38,766 nt of DNA from Bifidobacteriaceae bacterium. GTDB taxonomy: Bacteria > Actinomycetota > Actinomycetes > Actinomycetales > WQXJ01. This document shows, piece by piece, positions 19,703 to 27,970 of this stretch. Position 1 is the stretch's first letter, and each line of letters opens with the position of its first letter. The stretch lies in contig JAISSX010000014.1 of the NCBI GenBank assembly GCA_031272885.1, positions 1 through 38,766 on the forward strand, given 5' to 3'. The notes beneath the pieces are model-generated. The model was not told where the DNA came from, did no database searches, and saw only the letters and a list, made by a program, of their open reading frames with translations. The position numbers were made by a program, and so were the translations under genes.

Positions 19703-21805
19703 TCACTCGCCCCGGGTCTTCTTGATGATCTCCTCGGCAACGCCGCGGGGAACTTCAGCATAGCTATCGAACTGCATGGTATACACCGCGCGGCCCTGAG
19801 TCTTGGACCGCAAGTCTCCAACGTAGCCGAACATGGTGGATAGCGGCACCAGCGCCCGCACCACCTTGACGCCTGAGGCATCCTCCATTGACTGGATTTG
19901 GCCACGCCGGGAGTTCAAGTCACCGATCACGTCCCCCATGTACGCCTCTGGGGTGCGCACTTCGACGTCCATGATCGGCTCGAGCAGAGCCGGGTCCGCC
20001 TTCTTGGCGCCCTCGCGGAACACCATGGAGCCGGCGATCTTGAAGGCCATTTCCGAAGAATCGACCTCGTGGTACTGCCCGTCCAACAAGGTTGCCTTGA
20101 CACCCACCACCGGGTAGCCGGCCAACGGGCCCGAACTCATGGCGTCCAGGATGCCGGCCTCGACCGAGGGCACGTACTCCCGCGGCACCCGGCCACCTAC
20201 CACCTTGTTCTCAAACTCGAAGGTGGCGTCGCCATCGAGCGGCAACGGCTCGAAGCTGACCTGCACCTTGGCGTACTGCCCGGAACCGCCGGTCTGCTTC
20301 TTGTGGGTGTATTCAACCTTCTCCACCTTGCGGCGGATGGCCTCGCGGTAGGCCACCTGGGGCTTGCCCACGTTGGCGGCCACCTTGAATTCGCGGCGCA
20401 TCCGGTCCACCAGGATGTCCAGGTGCAGTTCGCCCATGCCGGCGATGATCGTCTGGCCGGTATCGGGGTTCAGCGACACCCGGAAGGTGGGGTCTTCTTC
20501 CGCCAGCTTCTGGATGGCGGTGGACAGTTTCTCTTGGTCGCCCTTCGAGTTGGGCTCGATGGCGACCTCGATGACGGGCTCCGGGAACGTCATCGACTCC
20601 AGCACGATGGGGTGCTGAGGGTCACACAACGTGTCACCGGTGGTGGTGTCCTTCAGGCCGATGACGGCATAGATGTGCCCCGCGGTGATGCCCGGTACCG
20701 GGTTCTCCTTGTTGGAGTGCATCTGGAACAGCTTGCCGATGCGCTCCTTGCGGCCCTTGGTCGAGTTGAGCACCTGGGCGCCCTGCTCCACCTCGCCTGA
20801 ATAGACCCGCACGTAGGTCAGCTTGCCGTAGAACGGGTGCGACACCACCTTGAAGGCCAGCGCCGCAAACGGCTCCTTGGCGGAGGGCTGGCGGGTGATC
20901 TCGACCGACTCGTCGCGCGTATCGAAACCGGTCACGGCCGGCACGTCCAACGGGCTGGGCAGGTAGTCGATCACGGCATCAAGCATGGGCTGCACGCCCT
21001 TGTTCTTGAAGGCCGAGCCGCACAGCACCGGGAAGATCTCACCGGCCACCGTCAGCTTGCGGATGGCGGCCTTGAGTTCGGCCACCGAGATCTCTTCGCC
21101 CTCGAAGAACTTCTCCAGCAGGGCGTCATCGGACTCCGCCACTGTCTCAACCAGTTGGGCCCGGTACGTTTCGGCCAGTTCCTGCAGGTCAGCCGGGATC
21201 GGCTCGATCTGGTAGTCCTCGCCTTTCTGCACTTCACCCTGCCAGGTGAGGGCGCGCATCTCCAGGAGGTCGATGACGCCCCGGAACTCGCTCTCCGCGC
21301 CGATCGGCAGTTGCAGCACCAGCGGCTTGGCGCCCAGGCGCTCAATGATGGTCTTGACGGTGAAGAAGAAGTCCGCCCCCAGCTTGTCCATCTTGTTGAC
21401 GAAGCAGATGCGGGGCACGTTGTACTTGTCCGCCTGGCGCCACACCGTCTCGGACTGGGGCTCCACACCCTCCTTGCCGTCGAAAACGGCCACCGCGCCA
21501 TCGAGCACCCGCAGCGAACGCTCCACCTCAACGGTGAAGTCGACGTGACCGGGCGTGTCAATGATGTTGATCTGATGGTCCTTCCAGAAGCACGTGGTGG
21601 CGGCCGAGGTGATGGTGATGCCGCGTTCCTGCTCCTGCTCCATCCAGTCCATCGTCGAGGCGCCGTCGTGCGTCTCGCCGATCTTGTAGTTGATGCCCGT
21701 GTAGAACAGGATCCGCTCCGTCACCGTGGTCTTACCGGCGTCGATGTGCGCCATAATCCCGATGTTGCGGACCTGCTTCAGGTCAGTCAGCACGTCAAGT
21801 GCCAC
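19703..21805 (-). CDS. fusA: Elongation factor G
   Basis: 700 residues. GTPase that translocates tRNA and mRNA and, with RRF, recycles ribosomes. G1 [10 protein letters not shown]3 [10 protein letters not shown]4 NKMDK and the domain IV segment [16 protein letters not shown] are present. GTG start 48 bp after rpsG. Confidence 0.98.
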   Translation of the reverse strand: MALDVLTDLKQVRNIGIMAHIDAGKTTVTERILFYTGINYKIGETHDGASTMDWMEQEQERGITITSAATTCFWKDHQINIIDTPGHVDFTVEVERSLRVLDGAVAVFDGKEGVEPQSETVWRQADKYNVPRICFVNKMDKLGADFFFTVKTIIERLGAKPLVLQLPIGAESEFRGVIDLLEMRALTWQGEVQKGEDYQIEPIPADLQELAETYRAQLVETVAESDDALLEKFFEGEEISVAELKAAIRKLTVAGEIFPVLCGSAFKNKGVQPMLDAVIDYLPSPLDVPAVTGFDTRDESVEITRQPSAKEPFAALAFKVVSHPFYGKLTYVRVYSGEVEQGAQVLNSTKGRKERIGKLFQMHSNKENPVPGITAGHIYAVIGLKDTTTGDTLCDPQHPIVLESMTFPEPVIEVAIEPNSKGDQEKLSTAIQKLAEEDPTFRVSLNPDTGQTIIAGMGELHLDILVDRMRREFKVAANVGKPQVAYREAIRRKVEKVEYTHKKQTGGSGQYAKVQVSFEPLPLDGDATFEFENKVVGGRVPREYVPSVEAGILDAMSSGPLAGYPVVGVKATLLDGQYHEVDSSEMAFKIAGSMVFREGAKKADPALLEPIMDVEVRTPEAYMGDVIGDLNSRRGQIQSMEDASGVKVVRALVPLSTMFGYVGDLRSKTQGRAVYTMQFDSYAEVPRGVAEEIIKKTRGE

Positions 21806-21853
21806 GAAATCTCTTCCTTACCCTAGCTATCGAACAGGCCGGGAACCCTTGGG

Positions 21854-22324
21854 TTACCAGCGGTAGTGGGCGAACGCGCGGTTCGCTTCGGCCATCTTGT
21901 GGGTGTCTTCACGCCGCTTGACGGAGGCGCCCAAGCCGTTGGAGGCGTCGATGATCTCGTTCATCAGGCGCAAAGTCATGGTCTTCTCGCGGCGCTGGCG
22001 GGAGAAACCGACCAGCCAACGCAGGGCGAGGGTGGTGGCGCGGCCGGGCTTGACCTCGACCGGCACCTGGTAGGTAGCGCCGCCAACCCGGCGCGACTTG
22101 ACCTCAAGGGACGGGCGGATGTTGTCCAACGCTCGCTTCAGCACCGTCACAGCGTCGGTACCCGTCTTTTCGGCAGCGCCGTCCAGTGCGCCATACACAA
22201 TCGCTTCAGCCGTGGTCTTCTTGCCGTCCAGCAGCACCTTGTTGACCAGTTGGGTCACCAGGGGGCTGGCGTAGACAGGGTCATGCACCAGGGGGCGCCG
22301 TGGCGCCGGGCCTTTACGAGGCAT
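21854..22324 (-). CDS. rpsG: 30S ribosomal protein S7
   Basis: 156 residues beginning [12 protein letters not shown]. The frame is open upstream through rpsL, but homology fixes the ATG ending at 22324, which overlaps the rpsL stop by one base (TGATG). S7 nucleates the 16S 3' domain; in enteric bacteria it represses this operon. [20 protein letters not shown] is the typical C-terminus. Confidence 0.97.
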   Translation of the reverse strand: MPRKGPAPRRPLVHDPVYASPLVTQLVNKVLLDGKKTTAEAIVYGALDGAAEKTGTDAVTVLKRALDNIRPSLEVKSRRVGGATYQVPVEVKPGRATTLALRWLVGFSRQRREKTMTLRLMNEIIDASNGLGASVKRREDTHKMAEANRAFAHYRW

Positions 22325-22698
22325 CAGTTCTTCTCCCTCTTTGCGCCGTAGCGGGACCGGGCCTGCTGGCGGCCCTTCACGCCCTGGGTGTCCAGCGCGC
22401 CGCGCACAATCTTGTAGCGCACACCCGGCAGGTCCTTCACACGGCCACCACGCACCAACACAATCGAGTGCTCTTGGAGGTTGTGCCCCACGCCCGGGAT
22501 GTAGGCGGTGACCTCGATGCCGCTGGACAGGCGCACGCGTGCCACCTTGCGCAGAGCCGAATTCGGCTTCTTGGGCGTGGTGGTGTAGACGCGCGTACAG
22601 ACGCCGCGGCGCTGAGGGGATCCCTTCAGGGCCGGGGTGCTGGTCTTCCCGGCCTTGGCGGTCCGGCCTTTGCGGACCAACTGTTGAATCGTGGGCAC
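22324..22698 (-). CDS. rpsL: 30S ribosomal protein S12
   Basis: 124 residues. Decoding-centre protein. [10 protein letters not shown] and [12 protein letters not shown] keep the lysines whose replacement gives streptomycin resistance, so the sequence reads as wild type. GTG start behind a GGAGAA site. First gene of the str operon, with a leader of about 150 nt. Confidence 0.97.
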   Translation of the reverse strand: MPTIQQLVRKGRTAKAGKTSTPALKGSPQRRGVCTRVYTTTPKKPNSALRKVARVRLSSGIEVTAYIPGVGHNLQEHSIVLVRGGRVKDLPGVRYKIVRGALDTQGVKGRQQARSRYGAKREKN

Positions 22699-22793
22699 TA
22701 GTTCTCCATATGCTGATGTGACGGAAGTGGAGGTGGGCCCGGCGAACCGTGACCCGCGAGCCCCCTAGCCTGGACGCCGAGGGACTCACGCGG

Positions 22794-22825
22794 CCCGCCC
22801 GGCGGGTTTGCGCAGGCGCGCAAAC
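22794..22825 (-). promoter_or_regulatory. Tandem hairpins in the str operon leader
   Basis: Two adjoining perfect inverted repeats: GTTTGCGC/GCGCAAAC around AGGC (22806-22825) and CCCGCC/GGCGGG around one C (22794-22806). They fall inside the leader predicted from the promoter at 22854-22883 and about 100 nt before rpsL. They could be an attenuator or a ribosomal-protein binding structure. Confidence 0.5.
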
Positions 22826-22853
22826 ACGGCCCAGGGTGGGCACACAAGGGTCC

Positions 22854-22883
22854 AGGGTACAACGCGGGCGTTTCGAGCGTCAA
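22854..22883 (-). promoter_or_regulatory. str operon promoter
   Basis: On the minus strand, -35 TTGACG (22878-22883), an 18-bp spacer, then -10 TACCCT (22854-22859). This is close to the actinobacterial housekeeping sigma consensus and predicts a start near 22847, giving a leader of about 149 nt to the rpsL GTG. Confidence 0.7.
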
Positions 22884-22936
22884 AGCAATCACGCCATGGG
22901 CTGTTAACGGCCGCTAACCGATCTGACTGACCTGGC

Positions 22937-23321
22937 CTAGTGGCTTGGCTCGGTGGACAGCCAGGCTGTGGTGGTTCCCGGGAGGGTTCCCTCGATCGGG
23001 GCCAATGCCAGGAGGACGGTGCCCTCGGGCAGCCCTACTGGGGTGGCGGCGAAGTTGGTCCAGACCTGCCAGTTGCCCCGAGCGCAGGCCCAGGGCCATG
23101 TCCTCGGGCGGGTTGGCGCCACCGGTCAGAAGCCAGGCGGTGTCGCGCTTCAGGGTAGGCGGCGGGAAGGAGCCGTCGGGGTGGGCGGCCAGGGGCAGGC
23201 CGCAGCGGGAGGCGTGGCGGACGACATCGTGGTTGCTCAGCACCCAGGCCGAACCGATCCGGATCGAGATCGACGCGACCGGGTTTGTGTCATGGGCGCG
23301 CGGAGCCGCGGCGTTGGCCAT
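22937..23321 (-). pseudogene. Remnant of a GH13 alpha-glucosidase gene
   Basis: Two pieces of a GH13 alpha-glucosidase survive in different frames. The right piece (about 23090-23300) encodes WVLSNHDVVRHASRCG and EDMALGLR, the catalytic-domain region with the conserved SNHD His-Asp. The left piece (22937 to about 23080) encodes WQVWTNFAATPVGLPEG and later TTTAWLS, which resemble the C-terminal beta domain of the same enzymes. Between them a stretch of well over 100 residues is missing, and the frames differ by one, so the gene lost its middle and is frameshifted at about 23072-23082. The N-terminal half is absent. An open frame of 135 codons (22914-23321) runs across the junction but is unlikely to be functional. 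Confidence 0.7.
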
Positions 23322-23384
23322 CCAGGAGTCCGTGGGCCGGTTGGAGTGAAGAGTACTGGGACCAACGGTGATACCCGTGGCCCC

Positions 23385-23456
23385 TTCGCCTCGGCGCCAC
23401 AGCGTCTCAGCGTCTCGCCGTCTCGGCGCCTCAGCTACTTAGCGTCTCAGCGCTGG
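23385..23456. repeat. Degenerate octamer tandem array
   Basis: Nine consecutive 8-bp units in register: TTCGCCTC, GGCGCCAC, AGCGTCTC, AGCGTCTC, GCCGTCTC, GGCGCCTC, AGCTACTT, AGCGTCTC, AGCGCTGG. The array runs through the stop codon and last codons of kdgK. Confidence 0.75.
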
Positions 23457-24565
23457 ACCCGGGCCGAGTTACCGTCCGCCAGGCGTTCGATTTCGGCCAA
23501 GCTGGCGGTGGTGGTGTCGCCCGGCGAAGTCTGAGCCAGGGCGCCGTTGGCGGCGCCGTATTCAACCGCTAACTGCAGGTCATCGTGGATCAACAGCCCG
23601 TAGGCCAGCCCCGAGGCGAAGGAGTCGCCGCTCCCCAGGCGGTCGTAGATTTCCAGATCCGGCCGGGACTTGGCTTCGGCGAAACCGCGGCTGCGCGACC
23701 AGGCGATGGCCGACCAGTCATTGCGGGTGGCGGTGCGGGCCTGGCGCAGGGTGGTGGCGATGACCTGGAAGTTGGGATAAACCTCCGCCGCGGTCTGGAT
23801 CATGCGCCGGTAGGCGGCCACATCCAGCGCGGTCAGGTTGTCGTCGAAGCCGTCCACCGCCTGGCCCAGGCAGACCGTGAAGTCCTCCTCGTTGCCTATC
23901 ATCACGTCCACGTACTTGGCCAGTTCGCGGTTGACCTCGCGGCAGCGCTCGATGCCGCCGGCTCCGGCCCACAGGCTGGGCCGGTAGTTCAGGTCATAGG
24001 AGACGATGGTGCCAGCGTCGCGGGCGGCCTTCATGACGGCCAGCGTGGTCTCGGCCGCCTGGTCCGACAACCCGGCCATGATGCCGCCGGTGTGGAACCA
24101 ACGGCTGCCCTTTGTGACGAAGATCTCTGCCAGGTCGATGTCCTGCGGCCGCAGTTGGCTGATGGCGGTGTAGGCCCGGTCGACACAGCCCAAGGCGCCG
24201 CGCACGCCGAAGCCCCGTTCGGAGAAGTTGAGCCCGTTGCGCACGTTGCGCCCAACGCCGTCGTACGGCACCCAGTGCACATAGGAGAGATCCAACCCGG
24301 AGGCCAGGATGATGTCCTCCAGCAGCAGGCCGACCTCATTGCGGGCGAAGGCCGTCAGCATGGCGCCACGCAGGCCGAAGACCTTGCGGAAGGCCCGCGC
24401 CACGTTGTATTCGGCACCCGAATCCCAGACGTCGAAGCGCCGGGTGGTGCGGATGCGCCGGTCGCCGGGATCCAGCCTCAGCATGATCTCGCCTAAGGCC
24501 ACGATGTCGTACGCGCACTGGTCGGCCGGTTTGGCCTGCAGCATGGGCGCCAACAGCGGAACCAT
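23447..24565 (-). CDS. kdgK: 2-keto-3-deoxygluconate kinase, PfkB family
   Basis: 372 residues. Phosphorylates 2-keto-3-deoxygluconate to KDPG, the substrate of the aldolase encoded at 25521. GEIMLRLDPGDRRIRTTRRF near the N-terminus resembles KdgK rather than ribokinase or fructokinase. The PfkB anion-hole and catalytic motif is GSGDSFASG with Asp314; the usual GAGD is GSGD. The acid-sugar assignment is supported by the aldolase and IclR neighbours; another keto-sugar substrate is possible. GGAGG site at 24573-24578. Divergent from iclR, with paired operators between. The 3' end lies in the octamer array. Confidence 0.8.
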   Translation of the reverse strand: MVPLLAPMLQAKPADQCAYDIVALGEIMLRLDPGDRRIRTTRRFDVWDSGAEYNVARAFRKVFGLRGAMLTAFARNEVGLLLEDIILASGLDLSYVHWVPYDGVGRNVRNGLNFSERGFGVRGALGCVDRAYTAISQLRPQDIDLAEIFVTKGSRWFHTGGIMAGLSDQAAETTLAVMKAARDAGTIVSYDLNYRPSLWAGAGGIERCREVNRELAKYVDVMIGNEEDFTVCLGQAVDGFDDNLTALDVAAYRRMIQTAAEVYPNFQVIATTLRQARTATRNDWSAIAWSRSRGFAEAKSRPDLEIYDRLGSGDSFASGLAYGLLIHDDLQLAVEYGAANGALAQTSPGDTTTASLAEIERLADGNSARVQR

Positions 24566-24632
24566 GGTTCGGCCTCCCTACGTCATCGTCGACAGATGTG
24601 GTCCCTTGAGTTGGGTGTATCATCGCAACCGT

Positions 24633-24667
24633 TAGCGTCATTCGCAAGACCATTGCAAAATATGCAA
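24633..24667. promoter_or_regulatory. Paired operator sites between kdgK and iclR
   Basis: TTGCAAAATATGCAA at 24653-24667 is the exact reverse complement of the site at 26193. A second weaker site, TAGCGTCATTCGCAA (24633-24647), matches 10 of 15 positions and is centred 20 bp away. A leftward promoter TTGCGA, 17 bp, GATGAT overlaps the weaker site, so binding there could repress kdgK. Confidence 0.6.
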
Positions 24668-24769
24668 CTAACGCGGCGGTTCGGCCACCCGGGCGCCATC
24701 GCCCACAGGACCATCCGCCACAGCCGGGCCTCAACGGTTGAGCCTGGTAGAACCAGGAGGTACGAACAA

Positions 24770-25534
24770 GTGTCTCAGACGGTTGCCAGAGCCTTCGAAA
24801 TTCTGCGCCTAGTGGCGGACTCGCCGCGCACGTTGACCCAGGTGGCAGACCACATGGAGGTGCACAAATCCACCGCCCTGAGGCTGCTGCAAAGCCTGGA
24901 AAAGGAGGGCTTTGTGCGCCAACTGGCCGATGGCCGGTACGGCGTGGGCCTGGCCGTCATCCCCATGGCCCAGGTTGCCACCGACCAATTGGACTTCCGG
25001 GCCACCGCCCACCCCCACCTGCGCGCACTGGCCGAATCAAGCGGCAACACCGTCCACTTCGCGCAGCTGATAGGCGACGAGGTTTACTACATCGACAAGG
25101 TCGAAGGCAGCGCGTCGCTGTCGCTGGGGTCACGGATGGGCGCCTCGGTTTCGCGCCACACCGCCGGCGTCGCCAAGGTGATTCTGGCCCAACTGCCCGC
25201 GGCCCGGCGCCAGCGGATCATCGACCAGATCGAATTCAAGCGCTTCACCCCCAACACCATCACGTCCCCCCAGGCTTTCGCCCGCCAGTTGGAACTGGTC
25301 CGCCAGCGGGGTTGGGCGGAGGACGATGGCGAACAGGAACCGTACATCGCCTGCGTCGCCATCCCCATCCACGAAGCCTCGGGCAAGGTGCCGCTGGGCA
25401 TGTCAGTGACGGCCCTCAGCGCCGTCACTCCCCTCAAGGCCCTGCGGGACGCCATCCCGGAGTACTGCGAAACGGCCCTCGCCATTTCACGCGAGCTGGG
25501 CTGGAAGGGAACTCACGCCCATGACCGCCGCTGA
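24770..25534 (+). CDS. IclR-family transcriptional regulator
   Basis: 254 residues from GTG 24770, chosen because AGGAGG (24755-24760) lies nine bases upstream and the length then matches the family; the frame is open further upstream without homology. The N-terminal winged helix (SQTVARAFEILRLVADSPRT, then VHKSTALRLLQSLEKEGFV) is followed by the GAF-like IclR effector domain (VHFAQLIGDEVYYIDKVEG, with GASVSRHTAGVAKVILA). It overlaps the aldolase gene by 14 bases, so the two are co-translated. Likely binds the paired 15-bp sites upstream of kdgK, the importer and the dehydrogenase and responds to a pathway acid-sugar intermediate (inferred). Confidence 0.9.
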   Translation: MSQTVARAFEILRLVADSPRTLTQVADHMEVHKSTALRLLQSLEKEGFVRQLADGRYGVGLAVIPMAQVATDQLDFRATAHPHLRALAESSGNTVHFAQLIGDEVYYIDKVEGSASLSLGSRMGASVSRHTAGVAKVILAQLPAARRQRIIDQIEFKRFTPNTITSPQAFARQLELVRQRGWAEDDGEQEPYIACVAIPIHEASGKVPLGMSVTALSAVTPLKALRDAIPEYCETALAISRELGWKGTHAHDRR

Positions 25535-26138
25535 CTTCTTTGCCCAACACCTGGCAGTCCTGCCGGTGGTGGCCATTTTCCGCGGCAAGAGCCCAGCCGA
25601 GACGGCCAGATTGTGCGAGGCCGCCTGGCAGGCCGGGGTTGACCTGGTTGAGGTGCCGGTTCAAAACGAGGCGGCCTGGGAGGCGTTCGATGCCGCGGTG
25701 GCGCTTGGGGCGGCCAACGGCAAGCCTGTGGGCGCCGGCACCGTGCTGACCGTGGAGCAGCTTGAGCAGGTGCAGGCCCGCGGCGGCCGGTTCGCCGTTG
25801 CGCCGGGTTTCCACGCCGATGTCGCCACCCGCGCCAACGAGCTTGGCCTGCCGCTGCTGCCCGGCGTGGCCACCGCCAGCGAAGTGGCGGCGGCCCTGCG
25901 CCTGGGCTACACCGCGCTCAAGGCCTTCCCGGCGCGGGAACTGGGGCTGACCTGGGCCAAGGCCATCAAGGGGCCCTTCCCCCAGGTCTCGCTGGTCGCC
26001 ACCGGCGGGGTTTCGGCCGCCAACGCGGCCGACTTCCTGCGGGGCGGCTACGACGCCGTGGCCGTTGGTTCCGCCTTCGAATCACCCAGCGCCGTCGCGG
26101 CGCTGACGGCGGCCGTAGCGGCCTGGCGATCCGCCTAG
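25521..26138 (+). CDS. eda: KDPG/KHG aldolase
   Basis: 205 residues. Class I aldolase cleaving KDPG to pyruvate and glyceraldehyde 3-phosphate. Catalytic Glu44 (LVEVPVQ), Schiff-base Lys134 in TALKAFPA (VKLFPA in most members) and the phosphate-binding region VATGGVSAAN are present. Overlaps the end of iclR by 14 bases. With kdgK it completes the lower Entner-Doudoroff-type branch. Confidence 0.9.
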   Translation: MTAADFFAQHLAVLPVVAIFRGKSPAETARLCEAAWQAGVDLVEVPVQNEAAWEAFDAAVALGAANGKPVGAGTVLTVEQLEQVQARGGRFAVAPGFHADVATRANELGLPLLPGVATASEVAAALRLGYTALKAFPARELGLTWAKAIKGPFPQVSLVATGGVSAANAADFLRGGYDAVAVGSAFESPSAVAALTAAVAAWRSA

Positions 26139-26465
26139 CCACAGGCTGAATCCGGTCCAGTGGGGCTCATCACCTGGCCGGCACCAGCAGTGTTGCATAT
26201 TTTGCAATCTCCTTGTGCAAAATGCAACGCCGTGCCATTCTTCTAACCAATGCGACGTTCCACCACCTAGCCCGGGTTGCGGACAACGCAACGGCTGATC
26301 CAACAGCAGGGAGACCGGCGCAAGACAGCGATCCGATCGCTGACGATGACGTCAACGGGCGGCCTCTCGTACCGGCAGGGATCGAACCGGCAGACAACTC
26401 CAGGTGAGCACTATCCCCCAGTCCCATTGCAACTGCACACACTGCTCGGCAGAGAGGTAAAGACA
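26139..26465. promoter_or_regulatory. Control region of the ABC importer operon
   Basis: 327 bp without a gene. It holds a possible weak terminator for the aldolase (CCGGTCCAG/CTGGCCGG, about 26152-26181), the paired operators at 26193-26227, and a candidate promoter TTGTGC (26213-26218), 17 bp, CATTCT (26236-26241), whose -35 lies inside the second operator. The rest is a leader of about 215 nt. Confidence 0.55.
26193..26227. promoter_or_regulatory. Paired operator sites upstream of the importer
   Basis: TTGCATATTTTGCAA (26193-26207) and TTGTGCAAAATGCAA (26213-26227), centres 20 bp apart. Both are AT-rich islands in GC-rich DNA. Position over the candidate -35 suggests repression. Confidence 0.65.
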
Positions 26466-27932
26466 ATGCGCAAATCAAGACTTCTGGTGGCGGCCGGCAC
26501 CACACTGGTGTTGATCGCGGGCCTGGCGGCCTGCGGCGACTCCAGCCCCACTGGCTCCGACTCCGGTTCCTCCTCCACCGCCAGCTCCGACACTGGTTCC
26601 GACGCTGGTTCCACCGAGGCGGCGGGCACGGACAGCGGTGCCACAACCACCACGGACGGCGGCGAGGCCGCGGGCAGCGAGCTTTCTGGCACCATCAACT
26701 GGTGGGCCTACGCTCCCGATGTGATGGTGGCAGAGCAGTACATCGCAGCCTTCAACGAGGTCTATCCCAACATCACCGTGGTGTACAAGAACTTCGAGAA
26801 CACCGACTACCAGCCGGCCATCCAACCGGCCTTGAAGTCCGACCAAGGCCCGGATGTGTTCGCCGTCGCGCCCGGCGGCAATGTGGCCGACAAGCGCCTG
26901 TTCACCGAATCTGCCCTTGACTTGACCAGCTTCGGCGAAGAAGCACTCGGCGCCGACTGGAAGGACAAGTTCGCCAACGGCTACGTCGACCAGCTGTCGG
27001 TTGACGGCAAGGTCCTGGGTATCCCGACAGGCGGTGTCGGCGCCGGCTTCTTCTGGTACAACGCCGACCTGTTCGCCGAGTATGGCTTGACGCCACCCAC
27101 CACCTATCAGGAATTCGTGGATGTCTGCAAGGTCTTCAACGACGCCGGCATCACCTGCTTCACCTCGGGCGCCGGCGGTGAGGCCGGGTTCGTCACCGAA
27201 ACCCTTCGCGTGGTTGTCACCAGCATCGATCCCACCTTCTACGAAGCGGCCCTGAAGGGCGAGAAGAGCTGGGAGGACCCGGTCATGGTCGAGGCCATCG
27301 GCATCATGCGCCAGATGGTCGAAGACGGCATCATCCAAGATGACGCCGTCGGCATTCTGCAGTACCCGGATTCCAACAACGCCTTCATGTCCGGCAAGGC
27401 GGCGATTGTCCAGATGGGCACCTGGTACACCCAGTACGCCGTGGAAGCTTCCGCCATCGCTGCGGCCGAGGCGGCCGGTGTCTCCAACCCGGTGCCCTTC
27501 ACCCAGTTGTGGTTCCCTTCGCCCGATTTTGCCGGCAAAGGCAACTATCCGGGCTTCCAACAAGAGGTTGACCTGGGTCTGGCTATCAACGCCAAGTCCG
27601 AGAACATCGAACTGGCCAAGGCCTTCATCGAGTTCATTTGCATGACCGACGAGGGCCAGCAGGCAGTCATGAACGGCCTTGACCTGCTGCCCGGCCTGAA
27701 GGGTGCCGGGCCTGACTGGAACAACCTGGTGCTGGTTGATCAGGCGGTCCAGCAGCCTGCCTTTGAGACCCTGTTCTCCGAGGCGATGGAATCGACCGAG
27801 ACCCGCAACCTGTACCGCAGCCCTGAAACCTCCATGGCTCTGCTAAAGACGGTTCAGCAGACCCTCGCCACCAACGACTCGGCCGAGTCGATCCTGAAGA
27901 CGTTGCAAGAAAACGTCGTACCGCCGTCCTGA
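26466..27932 (+). CDS. Carbohydrate ABC transporter substrate-binding lipoprotein
   Basis: 488 residues from ATG 26466, preceded by AGAGAGG; upstream codons in the same frame lack a ribosome site. The signal peptide ends in lipobox LAAC with Cys23 as the lipid-modified residue. A Ser/Thr/Gly/Asp-rich linker (24-70) leads to a family 1 extracellular solute-binding fold (GTINWWAYAPDVMVAEQYI, PDVFAVAPGGN, GKAAIVQMGTWYTQYA). It captures the sugar or glycoside for the two permeases downstream. The substrate cannot be read from sequence. Confidence 0.9.
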   Translation: MRKSRLLVAAGTTLVLIAGLAACGDSSPTGSDSGSSSTASSDTGSDAGSTEAAGTDSGATTTTDGGEAAGSELSGTINWWAYAPDVMVAEQYIAAFNEVYPNITVVYKNFENTDYQPAIQPALKSDQGPDVFAVAPGGNVADKRLFTESALDLTSFGEEALGADWKDKFANGYVDQLSVDGKVLGIPTGGVGAGFFWYNADLFAEYGLTPPTTYQEFVDVCKVFNDAGITCFTSGAGGEAGFVTETLRVVVTSIDPTFYEAALKGEKSWEDPVMVEAIGIMRQMVEDGIIQDDAVGILQYPDSNNAFMSGKAAIVQMGTWYTQYAVEASAIAAAEAAGVSNPVPFTQLWFPSPDFAGKGNYPGFQQEVDLGLAINAKSENIELAKAFIEFICMTDEGQQAVMNGLDLLPGLKGAGPDWNNLVLVDQAVQQPAFETLFSEAMESTETRNLYRSPETSMALLKTVQQTLATNDSAESILKTLQENVVPPS

Positions 27933-27970
27933 TCGGCCGGCCCCGTCCCTGATCCCAACATAACAACGCG

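Noticed and set aside
21854..22843. Long rpsG or a fused rpsL-rpsG product
   Set aside because: The upstream part is a shadow of rpsL in another frame; S7 homology starts at [10 protein letters not shown] (22324).
22914..23321. Functional 135-residue hypothetical gene
   Set aside because: It begins in degenerate sequence, includes a GH13 core piece and then runs out of frame through the GH13 C-terminal remnant.
26427..26441. Another operator copy near TTGCAACTGCACACA
   Set aside because: Only the left half matches; the right half lacks TGCAA and no partner is found 20 bp away.
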